A stretch of DNA of 64,000 nucleotides from Legionella cincinnatiensis (GCF_900452415.1 NZ_UGNX01000001.1:3534001-3598000), one strand, 5' to 3'. Positions 35,719-45,550 are shown, counted from the stretch's first letter. Translations and numbers: made by a program. Notes: generated from the letters alone by a model not told the origin.

Positions 35719-35773
35719 TTACCCGACCTCCAACAGAATTGATATAAACTCATTAAGCGAAACTAACACGTGG

Positions 35774-37504
35774 TTAACTTTTACTTAAAGGATTTCTAAT
35801 TATAGAAAATAAGTCTTGGCATTTATTTTCATGAAATCGTGTAGTCAATAAACATTTTTGTTGCCAAGGTTGCGTCAACAATTGCTGTCGATGCCAATCA
35901 TGAATGCGCGGTTCAGATTCACGTCTAAGTTCATCTAAAAGTTGATCTAGAACTTGTCTTACTTTCTGCCAAAGGAAAGGCTTTGCAAGATGATGATCTA
36001 CCGCTAAGCAATGAATCCCATAAGCTAAATTACTGAGTAAATTGCTATCAATAAATTTATTGGTTAGTTCAGCAAGCGCAGGACGAATAATTGTTGAATC
36101 AGGATGAAGTGTGGGCTTACTCACCTTATCATAAAGTGAATGACTGCAAATTTTAATGCCTCTTAAATCACGGATCACAAGACCTGAAGGACGATTTGCC
36201 TGAAAAATTACCAAAGTGTTTTGTTGGTGCGCTTCAAAGGCAATTCCATAACATAATGATAAATGCAATTGGCTTGCCAAAACACAACGACAATAGTCCA
36301 CAAAATAATCCACGGGATTGCCATGACTAAGTGCTATAAGTTCACTCAATAACGATTTTTTACTTAATGGTGAACGTTTAAAAAGAGCCGCAAGAGGTAT
36401 AAGTTTCTGGTTTAATCTAATCCATTGTAAAGGATTTTCTCGTACAATAAGGGCCAAATGTTTCTTTTCATCATCTGGAATTGATGGATCTGAGGTATTA
36501 ATCCCCGCGAAATCACGTGCTAAAAATAATTGTCCTTTATAGTATTGATTTTGCGCAAGTAATTCATTAATCCATTGTGAGAGTATGGAAGAATTGCTCA
36601 CAGAGGCAGGGGAGACGGTACACAAAGATGAGGTAGTATGCACACCAACAGCTAATTTAAGATGGGGACCATGTTTTGTTAGTGGCATCATAGTACGAAA
36701 CGACATAGAGGGTTTTGTGGGTTGATATACAGAATTAACCACAAACTGATGTGTATCAAGCAAAGGTTTAGCAAGCATTTTTAATTTATTTTTCCATTGC
36801 CAAGGGTGTATCGGGAATGGATAATAATCTTCCGGATTTAATTGCTTTGCTCGAAGTGCATCACTCCATAAGCCATACTCCTTGGGAAAATGATTGCTAA
36901 ATATCCAATGAAAAGCAGTTTTAGTCGTGGAAGTAAATGCACGTGAATGATGAACTGCTGCCCAGCAAATATTCACTTCGGAATTAAATTCGGGAGAATA
37001 TTGCATGACCTCTTTACGATTAAAGCCTATTTTAGCACGGAAATTAGGATGAGATGGATGTCCTATACACCCCCATTGCTCTAAAAAATGAAGGATCTGC
37101 TGCTGATCAAAATGTTCGATTAACCAAGCCCACAAATTTGCATGTCTTTTTGCATGCTGCTTAATCACTTTATCCCATTGATGTTGGTAAGCAAGAGCAA
37201 GAGCTTGATTTGCAATACTCTCATTTAATTCTTCATATAATAAGCGCCAATGTTTGCCATAGTTTGTTTGATTTTTAGCATGAAGCTGTAAAAAATCTAA
37301 ATAAGAAGTAATAGATTGACTTGTTATTTCTTTATCAATTAACCCTTCTAAAAGAGCTACTCTTTGTAAACGATTAAAACATTGCTGATAAGAAACAAGA
37401 AGGAAACGGCCCATTTGCTTGGGCGATAAAGGAAGGCCTATCTCTAATAATAATGAATGTAATTGGTAGCGTAATTCATTAAAGTGGGAATTAGATAAAA
37501 ACAT
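35774..37504 (-). CDS. IucA/IucC-type (NIS) siderophore synthetase
   Basis: 576 aa. Matches the NRPS-independent siderophore synthetase family: HPxHPNFRAKIGF (GHPSHPNFRAKIGF, ATP-site His motif), YPFPIHPWQWKNKL, SMSFRTMMPLTKHGPHLKLAVG, RENPLQW, and IAFEAHQQNTLVIFQANRPSG with RDLRG for ATP and metal binding, plus a C-terminal FhuF-like reach. The enzyme condenses a carboxylate (often citrate) with an amine or hydroxamate to form a siderophore. Legionella has such genes (lbtA of the legiobactin system and frgA, a Fur-regulated one); which of them this is cannot be told from the window. Two Fur-box-like sites lie upstream and no exporter gene follows, which favours the frgA arrangement. Confidence 0.9.
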   Translation of the reverse strand: MFLSNSHFNELRYQLHSLLLEIGLPLSPKQMGRFLLVSYQQCFNRLQRVALLEGLIDKEITSQSITSYLDFLQLHAKNQTNYGKHWRLLYEELNESIANQALALAYQHQWDKVIKQHAKRHANLWAWLIEHFDQQQILHFLEQWGCIGHPSHPNFRAKIGFNRKEVMQYSPEFNSEVNICWAAVHHSRAFTSTTKTAFHWIFSNHFPKEYGLWSDALRAKQLNPEDYYPFPIHPWQWKNKLKMLAKPLLDTHQFVVNSVYQPTKPSMSFRTMMPLTKHGPHLKLAVGVHTTSSLCTVSPASVSNSSILSQWINELLAQNQYYKGQLFLARDFAGINTSDPSIPDDEKKHLALIVRENPLQWIRLNQKLIPLAALFKRSPLSKKSLLSELIALSHGNPVDYFVDYCRCVLASQLHLSLCYGIAFEAHQQNTLVIFQANRPSGLVIRDLRGIKICSHSLYDKVSKPTLHPDSTIIRPALAELTNKFIDSNLLSNLAYGIHCLAVDHHLAKPFLWQKVRQVLDQLLDELRRESEPRIHDWHRQQLLTQPWQQKCLLTTRFHENKCQDLFSIIRNPLSKS

Positions 37505-37590
37505 AGATACACCATCCTTCCATTTGTTTTCTGTTAAAGTTGTTATTCATCGTAATGAATGACTCATTTCATTACTCCAATGGAGTTAAA

Positions 37591-37637
37591 TGAGAATAAT
37601 TATCATTCAAATATAAACGACAATGATTCTCATTTGC
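37591..37637 (-). promoter_or_regulatory. Two Fur-box-like operators before the siderophore gene
   Basis: GAGAATAATTATCATTC (37592-37608) and GACAATGATTCTCATTTGC (37619-37637) both follow the GATAATGATAATCATTATC consensus. They lie 87-133 bp upstream of the ATG at 37504. A further palindrome GTAATGA...TTCATTAC lies at ~37551-37574. The 325-bp gap holds no gene. Confidence 0.8.
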
Positions 37638-37829
37638 AACAAAAGAAGCTATTTTTATTTAAAGACTGATAAAAAACGGGCATCAAAATAAACGTGCAAC
37701 TTGAAAAGAATTCTCTTTATCAATGGTTAAGAGGCTAAATTAAAATTAATAGGTATTATCGAATATGTGGCATAAAACACGATGCTTTATGCCGAATTAG
37801 AGAGGAAGGTATTAAGCTTCATTGGTTGA

Positions 37830-38303
37830 TTAAGCGTTCTTTTCAAAACGTTTCATCTTCGACCAATCTGGATAAGTAAGCTCCCAAACACGATAGAGCT
37901 TATTCTCTTTATATTCAGCAATTAAAATAACTTCGATTTCTCGTTCCGATTCACTGGGCTTTTTAGTCGTAATAAACAAGCGCCCAGCAACTTTATTCCC
38001 GTGTTCTACAAACGCTTTCTCATCATATCGAATTTTGTATTGAATAGGTGTTTTATAGATTGCCTGATGAAGTTGCAAAAACTCTTGGTACTCCATAATA
38101 TTTCCATTGGAGTATAATTTAAAATCTTTATCGTAATATAAAGGAATAGCCTTATCACTCTTTGCTACAGTGACTTTGGCAAACATTTCTTTTAATAAAG
38201 AAATGTAATGGACGGATTGCCCTGCAAAAGTAATCTCAGGTAACAATTGCAATATAAAAAAACAAATACCACCAAAAAAACAACTAAGAATGTTTTTTTT
38301 CAT
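37830..38303 (-). CDS. Small secreted protein, possible NTF2/SnoaL-like fold
   Basis: 157 aa from ATG 38303, which opens a signal peptide (MKKNILSCFFGGICFFILQL, cleavage after EITFA); the longer frame to 38324 adds seven residues without improving the start. The mature ~130 residues alternate helices and beta-strands: MEYQEFLQLHQAIYKTPIQY, VAGRLFITTKKP and EIEVILIAEYKENKLYRVWEL, a pattern like the NTF2/SnoaL alpha+beta barrel. No catalytic residues are identifiable. Probably periplasmic. No operon partner. Confidence 0.6.
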   Translation of the reverse strand: MKKNILSCFFGGICFFILQLLPEITFAGQSVHYISLLKEMFAKVTVAKSDKAIPLYYDKDFKLYSNGNIMEYQEFLQLHQAIYKTPIQYKIRYDEKAFVEHGNKVAGRLFITTKKPSESEREIEVILIAEYKENKLYRVWELTYPDWSKMKRFEKNA

Positions 38304-38450
38304 TTTCAAACTCTTATTAATCATTCTAACGTTCGATTATAACCTATCGCATTGATAAGACAACTTCGATTATAGATGTCTCTATCCAGTCAATAAACAA
38401 CTTGATTTACCATAAACTCATCATGGCATGAGCTAAAATAAAGTGTTTCC

Positions 38451-38516
38451 TTAACAATAGGCTAACAATAAATTAACAGTTTCTTAACGATTGCTTAACA
38501 ATTCCTTAACATTTGT
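38451..38516 (+). promoter_or_regulatory. Six phased 11-bp TTAACA repeats, extended PmrA-box-like operator
   Basis: TTAACA-type hexamers begin at 38451, 38462 (CTAACA), 38473, 38484 (TTAACG), 38495 and 38506, exactly 11 bp apart, so one face of the helix. The unit (TTAAC-N-N-T) matches half-sites of the PmrA box (TTAATATT repeated at 11 bp). A -10-like CATAAT lies at 38521-38526, so the last repeats would overlap the -35 region, as for an activator. The coiled-coil gene begins at 38674; the 349-bp gap holds no other gene. Confidence 0.7.
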
Positions 38517-38673
38517 CTGTCATAATGCCCTCATTTTAAACGTCACACTTAAAAGGAGGTCTATCACTGATACAACAAATACCTCGTATTATCAGGTGAA
38601 CACATCCTGAGCAGTCGATTCAAAAATTAGTATTTAATTCGTTAATAATATTATTACTGAGGAGTCACGAGTC

Positions 38674-40419
38674 ATGGCGTTATCAGAAGTCGTTATCAAT
38701 GATATAGTTCAATCTCAAACAAAAGCAGTCATTAGCGAATCCAATTACCACCTTCTTCGGCAATACCTTCTAGAAAGAAAACCCCTATTAAGAGTACTTA
38801 ATCCAATTAGTTCCTTACTTTTCGAGCACTGTAACTCCGATAAACAAGCGATGATAAATTACTTAACTCAGCTCGCCTGTGAATCGCAAATAAATCATGA
38901 TTCTCAAGAAGCGATAAACGATGAACAAGAACAGGAAAATGAAAGCACGCTAAAAATCAATTACGATAGAGAGTTATATGGTTTAGAAAACACCCTTCAG
39001 CAGCTTGAAACAAAATGCGCGCAACAAGAGCATTACTATAACCAAATAAATAGACAATATAGTGAATTTAAAATAAGCATTTCCCGAATCAATAGCAAGC
39101 TTGATAGAATCCGCAATGAACGGAAAATACGATACCCAGAAGGTAACATTCATACTCACACGACAATGATAACACCATTACAGGATCAACAAACATGGGA
39201 TAGACTTTTACAAGAGGAAAATAGACTGGTTGAAGAGCGCCAAAGACTGACTTATCTCCTTAATTCAAAAGAAATCGAACGAACCAAAGAAGAACAAAAT
39301 TTAACTCAGTATCTTCAAGAAAAAAAAGAGTCAGAAAGACGCTATGAGGAAATAAAACATCAAATGGAGATTGTTTTCCCTGAAAATGAACAACAACGTC
39401 ACCTAAGAAACGAAGAGCGTCTTACCAGAAACAGAGCACGAAATACCTATGATCCCCACCTTCAGCAATTATCTCCTAAAAGCCTTGAAGCATTGAAACA
39501 ACAAATCGAAATCCAAGCCCGTGAATTAGATAACCAACGTACCCAATTAATGAGTGAAGCAGCAGAAATGAGTTACAAGACTTATTTAACTCAACTGGAA
39601 TTAGCACTGCAACACTCTGAAAACAGCACTCAAATGATGTTCAATGAACAAACAGCATTAAAGATGATTGTAGGCATGATGAAAAATCTAACAGAAATGG
39701 CAGAAAAAGAAAAAGTATTGATCCATTCATTAGATGAAGAGCAAAACAATCTACGCTCATTGCAAAAAAGTTTGCTGGAGTGCACACGACGACTACAAAA
39801 CCATCTTACCGCTAAACCTCATCTGATAAAACAGAATAAAGAACTTATGGAAGACAATGTGCGTTTACAACTAAAAAGTGAATCAGCAGCAAGTTACAAA
39901 AAAAGTGCACTTTATGTCTCCTTTTTTAGTGGTGCCAGTAGTCTATTAAGTACTGGCATAGTGGGTACATTAATTATTAGCCCTGTATTTTTTACTATTC
40001 CAGGAGCTCTAGCTATGCTTTCGCTTGTTGCTCTAGTAGTTGCGCTAGGATTTCAGTATCAAAAATACGTCAGTGAGATTCAAATGAAACAAAACGGGCA
40101 AGTGATGGAAAAAAATGATGTCATGCTCATGAAAGATTGGAAAAAGGCTAATGAATTAAGTTTAACTACAATGACTGAGCTGAACACTAAGATAGAAAAA
40201 TCAGAAAAATATTTGGTTGAACTCGATCAAAAAGTGAAAGGGCAGCAACATGTAATGAGTCTTGTATTAAATAAGGCACAGGGTGTATCAACATCTTACA
40301 GCGGAAACAGTAACTTCTTTGGTCACACAAATACAGTAGCCTATTTACCCTCTGCGCCCCCTCAAGGTGAATTATTATACCCACCTATTGAGGGAGAAAC
40401 AGTGCGTTATGGTTACTAA
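38674..40419 (+). CDS. Coiled-coil protein with membrane hairpin, candidate Dot/Icm effector
   Basis: 581 aa. ATG 38674 has GGAG 8 nt upstream. Residues ~95-405 are almost continuous coiled coil (heptads rich in Gln, Glu, Lys, Arg). A hydrophobic stretch at ~417-455 (KKSALYVSFFSGASSLLSTG, then TLIISPVFFTIPGALAMLSL and VALVVALGF) forms a two-helix membrane hairpin, followed by another short coiled coil and a Pro/Tyr-rich C-terminal tail (AYLPSAPPQGELLYPPIEGE). Coiled coils flanking a membrane hairpin are seen in Legionella LegC-type effectors that enter host membranes. The six phased PmrA-like repeats upstream strengthen this. No enzyme motif. Confidence 0.75.
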   Translation: MALSEVVINDIVQSQTKAVISESNYHLLRQYLLERKPLLRVLNPISSLLFEHCNSDKQAMINYLTQLACESQINHDSQEAINDEQEQENESTLKINYDRELYGLENTLQQLETKCAQQEHYYNQINRQYSEFKISISRINSKLDRIRNERKIRYPEGNIHTHTTMITPLQDQQTWDRLLQEENRLVEERQRLTYLLNSKEIERTKEEQNLTQYLQEKKESERRYEEIKHQMEIVFPENEQQRHLRNEERLTRNRARNTYDPHLQQLSPKSLEALKQQIEIQARELDNQRTQLMSEAAEMSYKTYLTQLELALQHSENSTQMMFNEQTALKMIVGMMKNLTEMAEKEKVLIHSLDEEQNNLRSLQKSLLECTRRLQNHLTAKPHLIKQNKELMEDNVRLQLKSESAASYKKSALYVSFFSGASSLLSTGIVGTLIISPVFFTIPGALAMLSLVALVVALGFQYQKYVSEIQMKQNGQVMEKNDVMLMKDWKKANELSLTTMTELNTKIEKSEKYLVELDQKVKGQQHVMSLVLNKAQGVSTSYSGNSNFFGHTNTVAYLPSAPPQGELLYPPIEGETVRYGY

Positions 40420-40457
40420 TCTATAAGTACTGGAGTCTATTCTTAGAGCGTTGGGCT

Positions 40458-40507
40458 GAGAAACACAGCCATTGACTTAAAGAATTTAGTCAATGGCTGC
40501 GTTTCTC
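40458..40507. terminator. Bidirectional terminator between convergent genes
   Basis: GAGAAAC (40458) AC AGCCATTGAC pairs with GTCAATGGCT GC GTTTCTC (to 40507), with a TTAAAGAATTTA centre; strong symmetrical stem between the stop codons of the coiled-coil and S9 peptidase genes. Confidence 0.85.
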
Positions 40508-40528
40508 ATTATAAAAATAAATCACGAC

Positions 40529-42523
40529 TTATTTTACATATAAACCGATCCAATCTTTAATTCTTTGCAAACGATCCATTTCGAAATCATACCTGTCTAA
40601 TGAATGACATTGTTGAGGATAAATAATGAGTTCGGTAGGTATATTTTGGGACCTTAAGGCTTGATATAACTGCTCAGAGCCGATACAAGGTACATTAAAA
40701 TCCATTCTGGCACACATAAATAATGTCGGTGTTTTAATACGATTCGCCTTCATTAAAGGATAACTAAGCTTCATATAAATTTGAGGATTTGACCAAGGTT
40801 TTCCTAACTCTAATTCATATTGAAGTGTATATTGATCCACCCCGTAGTTTCCCCAAATATTACCTGTACCTGCGCCACTAATCGCTGCCTTAAAACGGTT
40901 TGTGCTTGCAATAACATAATCAGTAAGCATAGCCCCGTAACTCCAGCCCGCTACAACCAGTTTATTAGGATCAACAATGCCTTGTTTTATAGCATAATCT
41001 ACTGCCGCCAAAACGTCTTTCACATCCAGATTACCCCAATCAGCATAAATGGCTTTAGCAAAATTGAATCCTCTTCCAGAGCTTCCCCGTGGATTAGGAG
41101 CTATAACGACGTATCCCTGAGCTGCTAACCATTGCCATTCAAAATTAAATTCATGAGTAAATTGATCAACAGGCCCACCATGTAAATTTAAAATACCAAG
41201 ATATCGATTTGCAGGTTTATAATGTGCAGGTTTCACCAATAAGCCTTCTATGCGAGTACCGTCAAAACTATCAAACTCAATGTCCTCAACGGGTACAAAA
41301 TGTACCTCTTCCAAAAGTTTTTGATTATGATGGGTTAATTGTCTTAGACCATTTTTTTCAAGTGCAAACAATTCACTAGGATGTTGATCATCAGAAGACA
41401 CAAGCACTATTCGTTGATGTGCTACCGAAAAATACTCATCAACCCGAGATCCTTGGGTTAACCTTTGTACCGTGCCAGTATGTACATCAACTGCGCTAAG
41501 ATGAATATTCCTGCTTGTTTCCATTAATACATAAATTACTTTACCATCCTCAGACCATTGTGGTTCCGAAAACCAATGATCTATAGGTCCTACAATCCGC
41601 TCCTGACCACTAGAAACATCAACAACAGCTAATTGAGTAGGTGCGTAGTCATAATACATTGCTTGAGAATTAGCACTGCGTATATAGGCTATTTGGGAAT
41701 TATCCGAACTCCATGAAGGAACAGACTCCCATTCTTGATCCAGATCTGTTCCGGGAAAATGAGTGAGTTGTACGGCTTTGCTTCCCAAAGATGGCGTTAT
41801 TAAATAGATATCTGAATTGAAATTTCTATCTGGATCTTTTTCTCTTTTAGTGACGAAAGCAAGATACTTACCGTCAGGAGACCAAGTTGGAGCCCATTCA
41901 TCATAAGGCCCAGAAGTTAACGGTTCTGCTTGCTTCTTTTGGATAGATATACGATAAAGGTGACTTCTATCTGAACCTAAATAACCCTCTTCATCTTTTT
42001 TAAATACATATCGGGTAATAACCAATGGTTCATTTTCTGATTGGTTTTCATCCTTTGCTTTACTCGCAATAAATACAATATTTTTAGAATCAGGGGCCCA
42101 AGCAAAATCACTAATGTCATAGTGCGTATTGGTTAAGCGAATCACTTTTCCACTTCGTGGGGAGAATAATTTCAAGATTGACGTTTTATCATCACCACTT
42201 TCAGATAAAAAAGCAATCCATTGACCATCAGGGCTCCATTTAGGAGAGTAATTGCTGTTCCTCTTACTGTGTGTGAGTTGTTTCGTTATGCTACCATCAT
42301 AGGACACCAGCCAAATATTTTTAATTCCCTCTGTCTTAACCTTACCCTCTTCCACACTATAAACCACCCAATCTCCGTTTTTTGAGAGATCTGGCTCACT
42401 AATCGTTTTAATTCGCAAAAAATCACTCAAAATAGGAGCTCTTTGAGCAAAAATAATCTCTTCACAAAAAGATAAAGAAATAAATAATAGAATAACCTGC
42501 GTATAGAAATTATATTTCTTCAT
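40529..42523 (-). CDS. Secreted S9 family serine peptidase (acylaminoacyl-peptidase/DPP type)
   Basis: 664 aa. Signal peptide (MKKYNFYTQVILLFISLSFC...A, ~1-26). Residues ~40-400 form a TolB-like beta-propeller, with repeated WSPDGQWIAFLSES / WAPDSKNIVFIA / WSPDGKYLAFVT / WSSDNSQIAYIR / WSEDGKVIYVL blades. The alpha/beta hydrolase domain has VVIAPNPRGSSGRGFNFA, GWSYGAML with nucleophile Ser528, a CARMDFNVP acid region (Asp) and CHSLDRYD holding the catalytic His. The family removes N-terminal residues or di/tripeptides; here in the periplasm. Alone and convergent with the coiled-coil gene. Confidence 0.93.
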   Translation of the reverse strand: MKKYNFYTQVILLFISLSFCEEIIFAQRAPILSDFLRIKTISEPDLSKNGDWVVYSVEEGKVKTEGIKNIWLVSYDGSITKQLTHSKRNSNYSPKWSPDGQWIAFLSESGDDKTSILKLFSPRSGKVIRLTNTHYDISDFAWAPDSKNIVFIASKAKDENQSENEPLVITRYVFKKDEEGYLGSDRSHLYRISIQKKQAEPLTSGPYDEWAPTWSPDGKYLAFVTKREKDPDRNFNSDIYLITPSLGSKAVQLTHFPGTDLDQEWESVPSWSSDNSQIAYIRSANSQAMYYDYAPTQLAVVDVSSGQERIVGPIDHWFSEPQWSEDGKVIYVLMETSRNIHLSAVDVHTGTVQRLTQGSRVDEYFSVAHQRIVLVSSDDQHPSELFALEKNGLRQLTHHNQKLLEEVHFVPVEDIEFDSFDGTRIEGLLVKPAHYKPANRYLGILNLHGGPVDQFTHEFNFEWQWLAAQGYVVIAPNPRGSSGRGFNFAKAIYADWGNLDVKDVLAAVDYAIKQGIVDPNKLVVAGWSYGAMLTDYVIASTNRFKAAISGAGTGNIWGNYGVDQYTLQYELELGKPWSNPQIYMKLSYPLMKANRIKTPTLFMCARMDFNVPCIGSEQLYQALRSQNIPTELIIYPQQCHSLDRYDFEMDRLQRIKDWIGLYVK

Positions 42524-42937
42524 ATTGATTAGGTTATTTTAATTTTGAGGTAGTTAATAGTTAGTGTAGCTACCCTCTTGAAAAATACAAATTGGGTTGT
42601 TTCTGGTTCATGTGAATACAAATCTTTACTTTGAGAAATATCTTACACGAATTTAAGAAAATATAGGGATGACAATTGAGGACAGTTTGTTATGATTACA
42701 ACAACGAGGAATGACAATGGATGTCTTAATAAGGAATTGATAGCATTATGGATGATGCTACGCCACATGGATGTGGTTACTCTCCTCGTATAGTCCTCTG
42801 AATATTTATATAATTTTGCATTGATATGTAAAAATTTGTCTCTTCACAACTCTCCTCATGAATAATTAATTTATTGATATTTAAGTAAAAATTAAATAAA
42901 CTTTTATGCCTTGTTCTTTTATAAACGTCACATAACC
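42524..42937. other. Intergenic region, no gene seen
   Basis: Divergent promoter region between the S9 peptidase and the hydrolase gene. It is AT-rich, with a small CCACATGGATGTGG palindrome near 42762. No ORF, repeat copy or recognised operator was found. Confidence 0.5.
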
Positions 42938-44134
42938 ATGGTCTCTTTAAGAAAAATAATTTTCTTCCTTTTATGCTTCTTTTTAAACACTTTTTCCTAC
43001 AGTCAATCCATAGAAAATGAGAAACAAGTCTTGGTGAGTTATATTCCTATGGGGAAACTTTCCAAAGATATAGCTCAGATGGCATTAAACCAAATGCCCC
43101 CTCTTGATGCACTTGAAGCAAATTACGAGGTGTCTCTTTATAAAATTAGCTATAAAACTCCGGCACCAGATGGCCACATCACTATTGCCTCTGGCTTGGT
43201 TGCGGTGCCTTCAACGATGACTAAGGCAGGAGTGGTCAGCTATCAACATGGGACTCGTTTTAATCGCGAGGAAGCTCCTTCTAGAATGAAAGAAGGGGAT
43301 TACATTTATCCAGCCCTGTTTGCCAGTCATGGTGGTTATCTGACGGTTATGCCTGATTACCTTGGTCTGGGAGATAATGAATTAGCATTACATCCTTATG
43401 TGCAATATGAGACACTAGCCAGTAGTAGTGTGGATATGCTTTTAGCTGCTAAAGAGTTGGCAAAAGAAATAAATTTTGAAACCAATGATCAGCTTTATAT
43501 TGCTGGCTATTCGGAAGGAGGCTTTTCTTCTTTAGTCATGTTTGAGTTACTCGTAACACAATACTCAAAACATCCAATTACTGCTGTTGCATTAGGTTCA
43601 GCACCCTACGACTGGGAAGAAACCATGAAATTTATTATGCTCAATCCCGGACCAAGAGCAACTGCATATTTAGCTTATTTTTTCTATTCGCTACAAACCT
43701 ACAAAAACTATTGGGCTGACTTAAGTCAAATATTTATAAGCCCTTATAATGCCATCATTCCTGAATTATTTGATGGACTTCATTCCAATAATGAGATACT
43801 TAGTGCCTTACCTCAAAATCCAGCATTAATTTTTCAATCAGAATTTTTTAATGCCATCTTAAACCATACCGAAAACAATTCAGAGAAACTGAAGCAGTAT
43901 TTCAATCATTATGATTTTACTCCAACAGCACCTTTATTACTTGTTGGCACTAAAGGAGATAAAGATGTGCCTTATTATGGAGCCGAAATAGCTTATAACC
44001 AATTTATACAACATAGTAATAACGTCTTTATTAAATCTGTTAGTGACCAACTCGATCATAAAGAAGCCCTGCCTTATGTCTTATCTGAAATGATCAAGTT
44101 TTTTAAACAATACCCAGATCAGGGAGCACTATAA
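42938..44134 (+). CDS. Secreted alpha/beta hydrolase, lipase-like
   Basis: About 398 aa from ATG 42938 (the frame reaches TTG 42911 but the ATG gives the proper signal peptide MVSLRKIIFFLLCFFLNTFS). The hydrolase core has GVVSYQHGT (oxyanion HG region), VMPDYLGLGDN, the nucleophile elbow YIAGYSEGGFSS (Ser192), an acid in LLLVGTKGDKDVPY and His in DQLDHKEAL. This arrangement is typical of the secretory lipase family (related to fungal LIP lipases), known to act on esters and triglycerides. It is predicted to be exported to the periplasm or medium; Legionella type II secretion exports several lipases. Monocistronic. Confidence 0.85.
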   Translation: MVSLRKIIFFLLCFFLNTFSYSQSIENEKQVLVSYIPMGKLSKDIAQMALNQMPPLDALEANYEVSLYKISYKTPAPDGHITIASGLVAVPSTMTKAGVVSYQHGTRFNREEAPSRMKEGDYIYPALFASHGGYLTVMPDYLGLGDNELALHPYVQYETLASSSVDMLLAAKELAKEINFETNDQLYIAGYSEGGFSSLVMFELLVTQYSKHPITAVALGSAPYDWEETMKFIMLNPGPRATAYLAYFFYSLQTYKNYWADLSQIFISPYNAIIPELFDGLHSNNEILSALPQNPALIFQSEFFNAILNHTENNSEKLKQYFNHYDFTPTAPLLLVGTKGDKDVPYYGAEIAYNQFIQHSNNVFIKSVSDQLDHKEALPYVLSEMIKFFKQYPDQGAL

Positions 44135-44277
44135 AATTGTTGCTCATATAGAATACAAAAAAGAATTCTTTAAATTAATTGAACGTCATATTATTATTTC
44201 TGCAGTAAAGCTGCTCTACAATCATAGGATCACAATTAATATGAGCAGCTCATTTCACCTGATTCTAGGATTTTATT

Positions 44278-44640
44278 ATGAAAAAAATACTCTTTTCTTC
44301 TGTTCTGCTTATTACCTTAAGTTTGTTAACAGGGTGCTGGACCGTACAAAAAGGACAAAAATCAGGAATTATTGTTAAGGTTGCAAAAGAAGGTAAATTT
44401 TGGGGAACCTATGAAGGAGAAATGATCTTGGGTGGTCTAGAAAATGCCACTGGCGCAAGCGGCCGTGCTTTTCATTTTACGCTGGGCCAATTTAACACCG
44501 ATCTAGTAAAACAAGCTGATTTCGCCATGGAAAATAACAAACATGTCATTATTAGCTATCATTGTGATGCCTATACTCTTCCATGGAGTGGCGAAACAAA
44601 ATGTTTTGTCAGTAAAATTGATGTATTATCGGAAAAATAG
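44278..44640 (+). CDS. Small lipoprotein of unknown function
   Basis: 120 aa. Signal peptide with a clear lipobox LLTGC (Cys20), so lipid-anchored in the inner or outer membrane (the +2 residue is Trp, not Asp, favouring outer membrane). The mature part has repeated beta-strand-like segments (GIIVKVAKEGKFWGTYEGEM, AFHFTLGQF, HVIISYHCDAYTL) and two Cys that may pair (SYHCDA, TKCFVS). ATG 44278 is not preceded by a strong ribosome site. Family not recognised. Confidence 0.75.
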   Translation: MKKILFSSVLLITLSLLTGCWTVQKGQKSGIIVKVAKEGKFWGTYEGEMILGGLENATGASGRAFHFTLGQFNTDLVKQADFAMENNKHVIISYHCDAYTLPWSGETKCFVSKIDVLSEK

Positions 44641-44670
44641 ATACCTAGGCATTAAAAGTATCATTTTGTT

Positions 44671-45198
44671 TTACAAGTAATTTTTGATCTGCTCATAAAT
44701 CGAAGTGTGTATCCCAATCTGGACAAACCCCTTAAATATATGCATTGGGATATCCATAACTTGAGAAAAAGTATGATAAATTGAATTACTGTTAATTGTA
44801 GATGACCACGGAATTCTAAATCCACCGGGAGGATAATCAAGATCCAAATTATTGATTATTTCTACTGCTGTTTTTATTCGCAACCAGTGCTGTATGCAAT
44901 CTTCATTGGTGTATACAGTGTGATAGGCATGAATAGGTAGAGCAAAAGAGCCTATTTGTAATCCATGTAGGTTCGCAAAATTGGCATCATAAGTAATACA
45001 ATGAACTTTTAGACTATGCTCTCGACTGTAGCCAATAGGTACTATGTTACCGGTCTTCCTCGAAGTAGCAAGTCCATGTAATTGAGCCACTACCTTCTTA
45101 CTTTCAATCTCTCTTAAAATCCAAAAGTCGTGTACAAAACGATTAACCAGAAAAAAAGGGAGCTGAAACATAGCTGCTTGAATACAATATTCTGGCAT
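44671..45198 (-). CDS. Orphan protein of unknown function
   Basis: 175 aa, no signal peptide. Notable blocks are FVHDFWILREIESKKVVAQL, HGLATSRKTGNIVPIGYS and LKVHCITYD, a mixed alpha/beta pattern with conserved-looking His and Asp residues, and LPIHAYHTVYTN. The first block looks like the core of a small cysteine- or His-dependent hydrolase, but I cannot name it. It is convergent with the lipoprotein gene and separated from the large 1278-aa gene by a palindromic repeat. AT-rich like its neighbours. Confidence 0.55.
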   Translation of the reverse strand: MPEYCIQAAMFQLPFFLVNRFVHDFWILREIESKKVVAQLHGLATSRKTGNIVPIGYSREHSLKVHCITYDANFANLHGLQIGSFALPIHAYHTVYTNEDCIQHWLRIKTAVEIINNLDLDYPPGGFRIPWSSTINSNSIYHTFSQVMDIPMHIFKGFVQIGIHTSIYEQIKNYL

Positions 45199-45211
45199 AT
45201 AAGATTCCTAA

Positions 45212-45357
45212 CTAACGTGAGTTCGCCATAAAAAAGCATAGAAATGCTTTTTATAGCGTTAAACGAACGTTATCCCGTAAAATGCGCAGCATTGATACGA
45301 GATCCAGTTCCAAATAAAAACTGTTTGATATAACTTTATTTTTTATATCGAACTAAC
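45212..45357. repeat. Copy of the GTGAGTTCG palindromic repeat
   Basis: Starts TAACTAACGTGAGTTCG and ends TTATATCGAACTAAC; contains the hairpin CATAAAAAAGCAT/ATGCTTTTTATAG (45226-45253) and a second one around GATATAACTTTATTTTTTATATC (45327-45349). The module ATACGAGATCCAGTTC (45295-45310) matches, in reverse, the partial copy at 25.83 kb. Confidence 0.6.
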
Positions 45358-45550
45358 TTTCACTCATCTCTTTTAAGCTTTATCACTTTAGCATAGCCCA
45401 CTATAAAAAAAGGAGACAAAATGCCATTTATCTACGCATGAGAGCGCTGTACTTTCAAAAAGAAAAACGCCAATGATCTTCTTAGGTACCACTGCTCAAT
45501 GCGAAATTGTTGTATAATTTTAGTACATGGAAGTAAAAAAGGAGTTTAAA

